A stretch of 64,000 nucleotides of DNA from Clostridiales bacterium. Lineage in GTDB: Bacteria; Bacillota; Clostridia; Saccharofermentanales; Saccharofermentanaceae. The stretch lies in the NCBI GenBank assembly GCA_017509205.1, contig JAFWQF010000077.1, forward strand, positions 1-64,000. Direction: 5' to 3'. The notes under the pieces are model-generated. The model saw only the letters and a program-made list of their open reading frames with translations. It was not told the DNA's origin and made no database searches. Positions within the stretch are counted from its first letter, which is position 1. Each line of letters starts with the position of its first letter. Positions 50,723-58,799 of this stretch are shown one piece after another. A program made the position numbers and the translations under genes.

Positions 50723-51796
50723 ATGAAGCGCATCCTGTCGGTTGCAGATTCCATTGAGAATACGAGATACAGCGTACAGCGCTGTGTCAACACTTATAAT
50801 GATTACAACGTCGAGTCGATGATCGCCGTACCTCAGTTTACGGGCGAAGATGCCGATGAGCAGACTGACATCGGTGAAGTCCTCGATTTCTGTTTTACCC
50901 AGGAAAAGTTCGATGCCATCTTCATCGGAATGATCAGAGAAGCATCCGCGGTCAATACCGTTTCTTCCAAGCTCATGAAGTACGATCACCAGGCAGTGGT
51001 CGCAGAACTTTCCATAATCTCACCTGAAGGCAAGATACTTATTTCCCGCGATACTTACGATGCCGTAGTAAATTCGCTCATGCAGAATGTTCATTTCCTT
51101 GCGATCAACATTTACGAAGCCGAGCTTCTTTCCGGCATTGAATGCCACGGCCCGGCAGATGCAAGGCAGGCAGCAGAGGCGATCTGCGAGAAGTTCCACT
51201 GCGTAGTTTTCATCGAAGGCTGCAGGAAGACCGGAGGAAGGGATCTTTTCGTGCTCGGCACAAAGGTCAAGTGGTTTGACGGTTCTGCTTCCAACTCTCC
51301 TTCGAGCAAGAAGAATTTCACCGCAGCAGTTGCATGTGAACTTGCTGGCGGCAAGGCTATTTATGAGGCCGTTACTGCGGCAAGACTTTACTGCGGAATT
51401 GCTACGGGAGTTGAAGACGTTACTGACAACACCGTTCAGTATGTTCCCGCAAGCAGCACGCCCGCTGAAAGCAAGATCATTCCCGATGAGCCTTCCGCAA
51501 AGGTTCCGGAAGAGACAGAACCCATCATTGCTCCCGTCAGCTCACTCGTTTCACCTGCGAAGAGCATCCGTGACGCCGCAAGGAACCTTGAGCCCAGCCG
51601 CATCAAGTTTGAAAGCGGCCTGAGCATTCCTAGCAACGGAATCCTCGCCAGGGAACTTGCAAAATCAAGCTCTCTGACAGCAGTCACAAGCAATATCGAG
51701 ACACCTGAACCCGAACCGGCACCCGAGGAGCCGGCAAAGTCGGGCACATCGCTCGATGACATGTTCGCAAGACTGCGCAGGCTTTCCGAGATGTAA
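50723..51796 (+). CDS. ThiD/ribokinase-like protein with lost catalytic motif (probable pseudoenzyme)
   Basis: The first ~230 residues follow the fold pattern of ThiD/PdxK-type kinases: RILSVADSIENTRYSVQRCV aligns with the usual GSDxSGGAGIQAD start, FDAIFIGMI with the nucleotide strand, and LMQNVHFLAINIYEAELLSG with the TPNxxEAExL segment. The GTGD anion-hole and catalytic-Asp motif expected near residue 200 is replaced by SPSSKKNFTAAV, and the N-terminal substrate motif is also gone. A ~130-residue Pro/Glu/Ser-rich tail follows and ends in a conserved-looking SLDDMFARLRRLSEM. No thiamine genes are near. The gene stands alone between an inverted repeat and a strong terminator. I infer a regulatory or scaffold role; activity is unlikely. 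Confidence 0.6.
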   Translation: MKRILSVADSIENTRYSVQRCVNTYNDYNVESMIAVPQFTGEDADEQTDIGEVLDFCFTQEKFDAIFIGMIREASAVNTVSSKLMKYDHQAVVAELSIISPEGKILISRDTYDAVVNSLMQNVHFLAINIYEAELLSGIECHGPADARQAAEAICEKFHCVVFIEGCRKTGGRDLFVLGTKVKWFDGSASNSPSSKKNFTAAVACELAGGKAIYEAVTAARLYCGIATGVEDVTDNTVQYVPASSTPAESKIIPDEPSAKVPEETEPIIAPVSSLVSPAKSIRDAARNLEPSRIKFESGLSIPSNGILARELAKSSSLTAVTSNIETPEPEPAPEEPAKSGTSLDDMFARLRRLSEM

Positions 51797-51821
51797 GCTC
51801 CGGAATCAGACAGAAAGTCAG

Positions 51822-51861
51822 AAATCTCCCGCATTTTTCCCAAATCCGCGGGAGATTTTTT
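51822..51861 (+). terminator. Strong rho-independent terminator
   Basis: AAATCTCCCGC (51822-51832) pairs perfectly with GCGGGAGATTT (51848-51858) across a 15-base loop and runs into a T-tract. It ends the ThiD-like transcript. Confidence 0.92.
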
Positions 51862-51900
51862 CATTTATGTGGTCATTCTACGGCAAATTCGCGGCCTAAC

Positions 51901-51929
51901 TTGTTTAGCCGTGACATTAGTTTTATAAT
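51901..51929 (+). promoter_or_regulatory. Promoter of the hisS-aspS-lepB-lepA operon
   Basis: TTGTTT (51901-51906), 17-base spacer, TATAAT (51924-51929). The leader before hisS is only about 25-30 bases, leaving no room for a T-box. Confidence 0.72.
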
Positions 51930-51966
51930 TACGCGTGTTTTATTAATATAAAGGGAGATTATGCCG

Positions 51967-53229
51967 ATGAAATTCAGCGCTCAGAAGGGAACGAAGGATA
52001 TCCTGCCTTCGGAAATCTACAGATGGCAGACAGCAGAGAAGACTTTTGCTTCGGTATGCCATTCCTTCGGCTATGAGGAAATAAGGATCCCCACTTTCGA
52101 GCAGACAGATCTGTTCGCAAGAGGCGTCGGCGACACTACAGACGTCGTTACCAAGGAAATGTACACCTTTGAGGACAAGGGCGGCAGGAGCATCACCCTG
52201 AGACCTGAGGGAACAGCAGGCGTTGTGCGCAGTTTCATCGAGAACGGCATGACTTCTCTTCCCACACCTGTCAGGATGTTCTACAACATCACCGCTTTCC
52301 GTTACGAGAAGATGCAGAAGGGAAGATACAGGGAATTCCACCAGTTCGGTCTTGAGGCTTTCGGTGCGGAAGGTCCGTCCATCGATGCGGAGATCATCTC
52401 CGTAGTCGATGTCTTCTTCAAGAAGATGGGACTTGAGAACATCGCTTTGCGCATCAATTCGATCGGATGCCCCAAGTGCCGCGCGGCTTACAACACGATC
52501 CTCAAGGATTATTTCAGACCTCACATCGCTGAGATGTGTGAAGACTGCAGAGAAAGGTTCGAGAGAAACCCTCTGCGTATGATCGACTGCAAGATCGACG
52601 GTTCCAAGGATGTCGTTAAGAACGCACCCAGGCTCATCGATTATCTCTGCGATGACTGCAAGGCTCATTTTGACGGCCTCAGGAGTGAACTCGATTCGCT
52701 CGGTATCAAGTATGAGATCGATCCCAACATCGTAAGAGGTCTGGATTACTACACAAGAACGGTCTTCGAGTTCGTATCCGAGAACGTCGGCACGCAGGGA
52801 ACGATCTGCGGCGGCGGACGCTACGACGGACTCGTAGGCATGATGGACGGTCCCGCCACACCCGGCATCGGATTTGCAATGGGTGTTGAAAGACTTCTTA
52901 TCGAAGCCGAGGCACAGGGCAAGCTCCCCGAGAAGCCTTCGCACGTTAAGCTCTACATCGCTGCGATGTCTGACGATTCAAAGAAAGCTGCTTCAAAGCT
53001 CTGCTATGAGTTAAGGCTCGAAGGCATCGGCTGTGAGACCGATCTCGCTGGAAGGTCTTTCCGCGCGCAGATGAAGTACGCAGGCAAGCAGGAGATACCT
53101 TATCTCACAGTTATCGGTGACGATGAGCTCGCAAGCGGAGAGGTCAAGATCAAGAACATGGCTGACGGATCAGAGACACCCGTTAAGCTTGATGAATTTG
53201 TTAAATACTGCCGTGACAACATTGTCTGA
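51967..53229 (+). CDS. hisS: Histidyl-tRNA synthetase
   Basis: Charges tRNA-His. The ~420-residue class II synthetase has SAQKGTKDILPSE, motif 2 FRYEKMQKGRYREFHQF, the His-binding GLDYYTRTVFEF, and motif 3 GIGFAMGVERLL, with a C-terminal anticodon-binding domain. An in-frame ATG at 51961 lies too close to AAGGGAGA (51951-51958); the ATG at 51967 is better spaced and starts MKFSAQKG as relatives do. Its transcript continues into aspS, 24 bases on. Confidence 0.96.
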   Translation: MKFSAQKGTKDILPSEIYRWQTAEKTFASVCHSFGYEEIRIPTFEQTDLFARGVGDTTDVVTKEMYTFEDKGGRSITLRPEGTAGVVRSFIENGMTSLPTPVRMFYNITAFRYEKMQKGRYREFHQFGLEAFGAEGPSIDAEIISVVDVFFKKMGLENIALRINSIGCPKCRAAYNTILKDYFRPHIAEMCEDCRERFERNPLRMIDCKIDGSKDVVKNAPRLIDYLCDDCKAHFDGLRSELDSLGIKYEIDPNIVRGLDYYTRTVFEFVSENVGTQGTICGGGRYDGLVGMMDGPATPGIGFAMGVERLLIEAEAQGKLPEKPSHVKLYIAAMSDDSKKAASKLCYELRLEGIGCETDLAGRSFRAQMKYAGKQEIPYLTVIGDDELASGEVKIKNMADGSETPVKLDEFVKYCRDNIV

Positions 53230-53253
53230 GGCAAAGGAATATTTCGGAGGTAA

Positions 53254-55053
53254 ATGATGCAGTCCCGCACACATACATGTGGAGAATTGAGAATAGCTGA
53301 TTGCGGCAAGCAGGTAATGCTCGCAGGCTGGCTTGAGAATTTCCGTGAAGTAGGAGCAGAGCTTGGCTTTGTCGTAATCCGTGACTTCTACGGCACAACA
53401 CAGCTGGTCATCGAGACAGCTGACATGATGAAGACATTCAAGGCCATAACCAAGGAATCAACAATCCAGGTTACAGGCACCGTAAGGGAGAGAAGCTCCA
53501 AGAACCCAAAGCAGGATACAGGTGACATCGAGGTCGTTCCCGAGAAGGTAACCGTACTCGGACGCTGCCGCTACAATGAGCTTCCTTTCGAGATCAATCA
53601 CAGCCGTGATGTTGATGAGGCTGTAAGACTCAAGTACAGATATCTCGATATCAGAAACCCTGAGGTCAAGAAGAACCTTATCCTCAGGAGCAACGTTATC
53701 GCAGCTCTCAGGAACTCCATGATCGAGCACGGATTCATGGAGATCACGACACCGATCCTTACTGTTTCTTCACCTGAAGGCGCAAGAGACTACCTTGTAC
53801 CCGCACGTAAGCATCCGGGCAAGTTCTATGCGCTTCCTCAGGCACCCCAGCAGTTCAAGCAGCTCCTGATGGTATCCGGCATCGACAGATACTTCCAGAT
53901 CGCTCCCTGCTTCAGAGACGAGGACGCAAGAGGCGACAGATGCCCGGGTGAGTTCTACCAGCTCGACATGGAAATGTCTTTCGCAAGTCAGGACGATGTT
54001 TTCGAGGTGATCGAGGACGTTCTTCCTCCTGTCTTCGCAAAGTACGGCAAATATGACAGGGCATCAGGATCTCCTTTCGTAAGGATCCCGTTCCGTGAGG
54101 CAATGGAGAAGTACGGTTCAGACAAGCCTGACCTCCGTATCGACCTTACAGTTACCGATGCTACGGAGCTTCTGAGAACTGAAGAGTTTGCACCTTTCGC
54201 AGACGGTGTCATCAAGGCAGTCGTTATCTCCGACTTCCACGAGAGCCGCAAGTTCATCGACAAGCTCATGGCTGACGTTGAGATCCAGTCCGGCAACAAG
54301 GGTTACTGGTTCAGGATGGATGAGAACTCCGAGATCGTCGGAGGCATCTCCAAGTTCGTAGTTCCCAAGAAGGACGAAGTCATAAACGCATTAGGCCTCA
54401 AGCCCAACACACTCGTAGTTCTTTCCGCAGGCGCAAAGACGGCTGCTCAGAAGACCGCAGGCGTTCTCGTAAAGACATTCGGTGCTGCAGTTCCCGGTCA
54501 TATGGACAAAGAGCAGTACGCATTCTGCTGGATCGTTGATTTCCCGATGTATGAGATCGGCGAGGAGTCAGGCGAGCTCGAGTTCTGCCATAACCCGTTC
54601 TCAATGCCCTCCGGCGGACTTGATGTCCTTCTCAAGGCAGAAAAAGGCGAGATCGATCCGCTGTCGATCATGGCTGACCAGTATGACCTCGTAGTCAACG
54701 GAATCGAGCTTTCTTCCGGTGCCGTACGTAACCATGATCCTGAGATCATGATCAAGGCTTTCGAGCTCGTAAGACTCGGAGAAGAGGACGTTAAGGCTAA
54801 GTTCCCCGCAATGTACAACGCATTCTGCTACGGCGCTCCGCCGCACGCAGGAATCGCTCCCGGCGTTGACCGTATGGTCATGCTCCTTTCGGGTGAGGAG
54901 ACGATCCGTGAGGTCATTCCTTTCCCGATGAACAAGAATGCCCAGGACGTCATGATGGACGCTCCGGGATATGTTACCGAAAAGCAGCTCAAAGAGCTTT
55001 CGATCAAGATAGACGAAGAGGCAATCGCAGCCGCAAAGAACGAAGAATCCTGA
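53254..55053 (+). CDS. aspS: Aspartyl-tRNA synthetase (bacterial type)
   Basis: Charges tRNA-Asp. The 599-residue protein has the N-terminal OB anticodon-binding domain (HTCGELRIADCGKQVMLAGW), class II motif 2 FRDEDARGDRCPGEFYQLD, the bacterial GAD insertion (residues ~300-410) and motif 3 GIAPGVDRMVML. Two ATG codons in a row (53254, 53257) follow GGAGG; either may be used. It lies in the common hisS-aspS pair. Confidence 0.97.
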   Translation: MMQSRTHTCGELRIADCGKQVMLAGWLENFREVGAELGFVVIRDFYGTTQLVIETADMMKTFKAITKESTIQVTGTVRERSSKNPKQDTGDIEVVPEKVTVLGRCRYNELPFEINHSRDVDEAVRLKYRYLDIRNPEVKKNLILRSNVIAALRNSMIEHGFMEITTPILTVSSPEGARDYLVPARKHPGKFYALPQAPQQFKQLLMVSGIDRYFQIAPCFRDEDARGDRCPGEFYQLDMEMSFASQDDVFEVIEDVLPPVFAKYGKYDRASGSPFVRIPFREAMEKYGSDKPDLRIDLTVTDATELLRTEEFAPFADGVIKAVVISDFHESRKFIDKLMADVEIQSGNKGYWFRMDENSEIVGGISKFVVPKKDEVINALGLKPNTLVVLSAGAKTAAQKTAGVLVKTFGAAVPGHMDKEQYAFCWIVDFPMYEIGEESGELEFCHNPFSMPSGGLDVLLKAEKGEIDPLSIMADQYDLVVNGIELSSGAVRNHDPEIMIKAFELVRLGEEDVKAKFPAMYNAFCYGAPPHAGIAPGVDRMVMLLSGEETIREVIPFPMNKNAQDVMMDAPGYVTEKQLKELSIKIDEEAIAAAKNEES

Positions 55054-55063
55054 TAGGTGGCAA

Positions 55064-55879
55064 ATGAAAAAAGTAGATGAAAACAACCTGTCCGTAAAAG
55101 AGACGGAAAACACAGAGACAAAGGAACTTGCCGAAGTTTCCGAAGAAAAGGAAGTTGCTGAAACAGCTGAAAAGACAGCTGACGACAAGGAACTTTCCGT
55201 TACAGAAGAAAAGCCTGTGGAGATCGCTGAGGCTGATTCCGTATCTGATGAAAAGTCTGAGGAAAAGACGGAGAAAGAACCGGAGAATCCCAAGGCAAAG
55301 GCCATTAGAAGGAAGACTGTTGCTTCCGAAGCAATGGACTGGCTCAGGACCATCTGCATCGGCATCATCGCAGGTGTCCTGCTTGTCGTATTCGTTATCC
55401 AGAGGGATAACGTTTACGGTGATTCCATGAGCCCGACGCTCGAGTCAGGCGACGTTCTTTTCACGCAGAAGATCTCCACGTACATCAAGAAGTACGACAG
55501 AGGCGACATCGTTGTTCTCAATGGCCAGAACATGGAAGGCTACAACAAGAGCGAGTATCTGATCAAGCGTATCATCGGTCTTCCCGGAGAGACAGTCAAG
55601 ATCGCAGACGGCAACGTTTACATCAAGCCGATGGGACACAGCGATTACTACATCCTTCAGGAGAACTATCTCCCTGAGGGCATTAAGACGACAATGATGG
55701 ATTACGGCACGGCTCACGGCTACAACGAGATCAAGCTCGGAGACAATGAGTACTTCTGCCTGGGTGACAACCGCCCCGTAAGTAACGATTCACGCAATCT
55801 GGGACCTTTTACCTCAGACAGGATAGTCGCTGTCGCGGTGATCAGGATCTTCCCGTTCAACATGATAAGGACATTCTGA
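55064..55879 (+). CDS. lepB: Signal peptidase I with acidic N-terminal extension
   Basis: Removes signal peptides outside the membrane. The 271-residue protein has one membrane helix at ~95-112 (TICIGIIAGVLLVVFVI), the catalytic Ser121 in YGDSMSPTLESGD, Lys168 in YLIKRIIGLPGE, and the C-terminal GDNRPVSNDSRNLG box. The first ~80 residues are an acidic, Glu/Lys-rich cytosolic tail ending in a basic patch (KAKAIRRK), not found in most signal peptidases. It lies 10 bases after aspS and 15 before lepA, the classic lepB-lepA neighbourhood. Confidence 0.94.
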   Translation: MKKVDENNLSVKETENTETKELAEVSEEKEVAETAEKTADDKELSVTEEKPVEIAEADSVSDEKSEEKTEKEPENPKAKAIRRKTVASEAMDWLRTICIGIIAGVLLVVFVIQRDNVYGDSMSPTLESGDVLFTQKISTYIKKYDRGDIVVLNGQNMEGYNKSEYLIKRIIGLPGETVKIADGNVYIKPMGHSDYYILQENYLPEGIKTTMMDYGTAHGYNEIKLGDNEYFCLGDNRPVSNDSRNLGPFTSDRIVAVAVIRIFPFNMIRTF

Positions 55880-55894
55880 GGAGACACGCGGTTT

Positions 55895-57709
55895 ATGCCC
55901 GACGAGAGCCAAAAGTATATTAGAAACTTCTGCATCATCGCCCATATCGACCACGGAAAATCCACTCTGGCTGACCGTCTTATCGAGCATACCCATGTTA
56001 GGGAAAAGCGCGAGATGACAGATCAGATCCTCGATAACATGGATATCGAGAGGGAGAGGGGAATAACCATTAAGTCACAGGCCGCAAGACTCCCTTACAA
56101 GGCGTCTGACGGTAATACATACCTCTTCAACCTGATAGACACTCCGGGCCACGTTGACTTCAATTATGAGGTCTCCAGGTCACTTGCAGCATGCGACGGA
56201 GCTATCCTCGTCGTAGACGCTTCACAGGGCGTTGAGGCGCAGACTCTGGCAAATGTTTATCTTGCAGTCGATGCCGACCTTGAAGTGCTTCCCGTAATCA
56301 ACAAGATCGATCTGCCTTCTGCAAGACCTGAAGAAGTAAGAGCAGAGATAGAGGACGACATCGGCATCGATGCTTCGTATGCCCCGCTGATCTCAGCCAA
56401 GAGCGACATCAACATCGACGAAGTGTTAGAGGGTGTCGTTAAGTATCTTCCCGCTCCTGAAGGCGACAGAAACGCTCCTTTCAGAGCTCTCGTATTCGAT
56501 TCCAAGTACGATCCCTACAAGGGCGTAATCGTAAGCGTACGCGTGCGTGAAGGCACGGTTAAGTCCGGCAGCAGGATAAAGATGATGCATACCGGAAAGG
56601 AATTCACGGTAACAGAGCTCGGATACTTCCATCCGGGTGAACTTGTACCCGCCGAAAAGCTCGAAGCGGGCGAAGTAGGATACATCTGCGCTTCGATCAA
56701 GAACGTTGCGGACACGGCTCCCGGTGATACGGTCACCACGGCCGAAAATCCTGCCACGGAGCCTCTCATCGGCTACAAGGGAATACAGCAGATGGTATTC
56801 TGCGGCATCTATCCCGTAGACGGTGCAAGATACGGCGATCTTAAGGATTCACTTGAAAAGTTAAGACTCAACGATGCAGCGCTTTCATTTGACGCTGAGA
56901 CTTCGGCAGCTCTTGGTTTCGGCTTCAGATGCGGATTCCTGGGACTCCTTCACTATGAGGTAATAGAGGAAAGACTTGAGCGCGAATTCGGACTTGATCT
57001 GATCAGCACCGCGCCTTCCGTTATCTATAAGATCCACATGATGGACGGATCGGTCATCGACTGTTCGAACCCTACGAACATGCCTGAACCCGAGAAGATC
57101 GACTATATGGAAGAACCTGTCGTCAAGGCGACGATAATGCTCCCCAAGGATTATGTCGGCAACATCATGGAGCTTTGCCAGGAGAGACGCGGCGAATACA
57201 CCGACATGAAATACCTCGATGAGAAGCGCGTAATGCTCCATTACACGATGCCGTTAAATGAGATAATCTACGACTTCTTCGATGCGCTCAAGAGCCGCAC
57301 GAGAGGCTATGCTTCATTGGATTATGAACCCTGCGGTTACCAGAGATCCAAGCTTGTTAAGCTCGACATCCTGCTCAACGGTGACGCCGTTGACGCGCTG
57401 TCTTTCATCGTACATGCGGACAAGGCTTACGCAAGGGGAAGAAGGATGTGCGAAAAGCTCAAGGAGAACATCCCGAGGCAGCAGTTCGAGATCCCCGTAC
57501 AGGCTGCGATCGGAGGCAAGATCATTGCTCGTGAGACAATAAAGGCATACCGCAAGGACGTTACTTCCAAGTGCTACGGCGGTGATATCTCACGTAAGAA
57601 GAAGCTCCTCGAAAAGCAGAAGGAAGGTAAGAAGCGAATGAGGCAGGTAGGATCCGTTGAGGTTCCTCAGGAGGCCTTCATGAGCGTTCTCAAGCTCGAT
57701 GATGAGTAA
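55895..57709 (+). CDS. lepA: Translation factor LepA (EF4)
   Basis: Ribosome-associated GTPase that can back-translocate or aid initiation. The 604-residue protein has [16 protein letters not shown] (G1), the GITIKSQA switch, [12 protein letters not shown] (G3), [13 protein letters not shown] (G4) and the LepA-specific C-terminal domain ([20 protein letters not shown]). A GAGGAGA ribosome site precedes the ATG. The operon ends at the terminator at 57716. Confidence 0.97.
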   Translation: MPDESQKYIRNFCIIAHIDHGKSTLADRLIEHTHVREKREMTDQILDNMDIERERGITIKSQAARLPYKASDGNTYLFNLIDTPGHVDFNYEVSRSLAACDGAILVVDASQGVEAQTLANVYLAVDADLEVLPVINKIDLPSARPEEVRAEIEDDIGIDASYAPLISAKSDINIDEVLEGVVKYLPAPEGDRNAPFRALVFDSKYDPYKGVIVSVRVREGTVKSGSRIKMMHTGKEFTVTELGYFHPGELVPAEKLEAGEVGYICASIKNVADTAPGDTVTTAENPATEPLIGYKGIQQMVFCGIYPVDGARYGDLKDSLEKLRLNDAALSFDAETSAALGFGFRCGFLGLLHYEVIEERLEREFGLDLISTAPSVIYKIHMMDGSVIDCSNPTNMPEPEKIDYMEEPVVKATIMLPKDYVGNIMELCQERRGEYTDMKYLDEKRVMLHYTMPLNEIIYDFFDALKSRTRGYASLDYEPCGYQRSKLVKLDILLNGDAVDALSFIVHADKAYARGRRMCEKLKENIPRQQFEIPVQAAIGGKIIARETIKAYRKDVTSKCYGGDISRKKKLLEKQKEGKKRMRQVGSVEVPQEAFMSVLKLDDE

Positions 57710-57715
57710 ATAAAC

Positions 57716-57742
57716 AAAGCCGGTGATCATCACCGGCTTTTT
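57716..57742. terminator. Bidirectional terminator between lepA and tRNA-Leu
   Basis: AAAGCCGGTGAT (57716-57727) and ATCACCGGCTTT (57729-57740) are perfect inverted copies around one base, followed by TTT on the plus strand and a T-rich run (TTTGTTTATTT) on the minus strand. It can end both the lepA transcript and the tRNA transcript. Confidence 0.9.
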
Positions 57743-57747
57743 CATTG

Positions 57748-57832
<85 letters not shown>

Positions 57833-57845
57833 GTTACGATTGACT

Positions 57846-57875
57846 ATTATAGCAAATCAAAAGCAAAAATGACGA
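57846..57875 (-). promoter_or_regulatory. Promoter of tRNA-Leu
   Basis: Minus-strand TATAAT (57846-57851) with a moderate -35, TCGTCA (57870-57875), 18 bases upstream; the tRNA 5' end lies 13 bases past the -10. Confidence 0.55.
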
Positions 57876-57906
57876 AAAACGGAATAAAAATCAAATGAAA
57901 GCAAAG

Positions 57907-57935
57907 TTGACAGAAGAATTTTCACTTGATAACAT
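57907..57935 (+). promoter_or_regulatory. Promoter overlapping the DeoR-type gene start
   Basis: Perfect TTGACA (57907-57912), 17-base spacer, TAACAT (57930-57935). Transcription should begin at about 57942-57943, on the ATG at 57943. Confidence 0.78.
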
Positions 57936-57942
57936 TTGATGT

Positions 57943-58719
57943 ATGAGTATCACAGACAGAAGAAAACAGATTCTTGACGTTCTTACGGCAGAAGGAGAGA
58001 TCAATACGACGGTCCTTTCGGAGCGTTTAGGTGTCACCGGTGCCACGCTTAGAACCGATATCAGGGCACTCGAGCGCGAAGGCGCGATCGTCAGATTCCA
58101 CGGCGGAATAAGGCTTCCGAGAAAAACTCTTTCCTACAGCGGCGAGAATTACATGGTCCGCGCAGTGACGCATGTCGAACTTAAGAACCAGATAGGAAAA
58201 GCTGCCGCGGATCTCGTTACTGACGGCTCCACGATCTTCATGGACGCCAGCTCGACGACTTTTCATATGATACCTTTCCTGCAGTCCAGAAAGAACGTTA
58301 CCGTCGTTACGAACGGCATTCATACCGCGATGGAACTTCAGCGCTGCAGCAACTTCAAGTCCGTCATTATCCTGGGCGGCATGTTAAGACCTCATTCAGG
58401 TGCGATCGAGGGCCTTTCGTGCAAGGAGATGATCGGCAGGCTTTCAGCTGACATCTATTTTGTTTCGGGCAACGGTTTTTCACCTGAGTCCGGACTTTCC
58501 GGTGATAATTTCTATGAGCTCGAATTAAAGCGTCTGTGCGCTGAAAGGGCCAAGAGGATCGCGGCTCTCATCGATTCTACAAAGCTCATGACCGATTCGG
58601 CATCGTCTTTCATCCCTGCCGAGAAGATCGACTATCTCATTACGGATTCGGGAGTTTCCGAGGAGAGCGTAAGGATCTGCAGGGAAAAGGGACTAAATGT
58701 CATAGTCGCTGAGGCCTGA
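57943..58719 (+). CDS. DeoR-family transcriptional regulator (likely leaderless mRNA)
   Basis: The 258-residue protein has the DeoR winged helix (DRRKQILDVLTAEGEINTTV, GVTGATLRTDIRALEREGAI, FHGGIRLPR) and the sugar-phosphate sensor domain (DLVTDGSTIFMDASSTTFH, VVTNGIHTAMEL, LIDSTKLM). Such regulators respond to a phosphorylated sugar and usually repress sugar genes. The start at 57943 cannot be moved inward without breaking the helix-turn-helix, yet it lies 7 bases after the -10 box with no ribosome site, so the message is probably leaderless. Targets are unknown; the esterase-like gene downstream is one possibility. Confidence 0.9.
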   Translation: MSITDRRKQILDVLTAEGEINTTVLSERLGVTGATLRTDIRALEREGAIVRFHGGIRLPRKTLSYSGENYMVRAVTHVELKNQIGKAAADLVTDGSTIFMDASSTTFHMIPFLQSRKNVTVVTNGIHTAMELQRCSNFKSVIILGGMLRPHSGAIEGLSCKEMIGRLSADIYFVSGNGFSPESGLSGDNFYELELKRLCAERAKRIAALIDSTKLMTDSASSFIPAEKIDYLITDSGVSEESVRICREKGLNVIVAEA

Positions 58720-58755
58720 ATTTCTCATATTTTTTTGTTTACAAGTCTTTTAATG

Positions 58756-58761
58756 TATAAT
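58756..58761 (+). promoter_or_regulatory. -10 box before the esterase-like gene
   Basis: A perfect TATAAT in a T-rich gap; the nearest -35 candidates (TTTACA 58738-58743, TTGTTT 58735-58740) are spaced too short, so a regulator may be needed. Confidence 0.5.
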
Positions 58762-58799
58762 AATCTGATGTAGTTAGTATTGTCTAAGAGGTCAGAATT

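Noticed and set aside
51930-51966. T-box leader for hisS
   Set aside because: The leader after the promoter is only about 25-30 bases.
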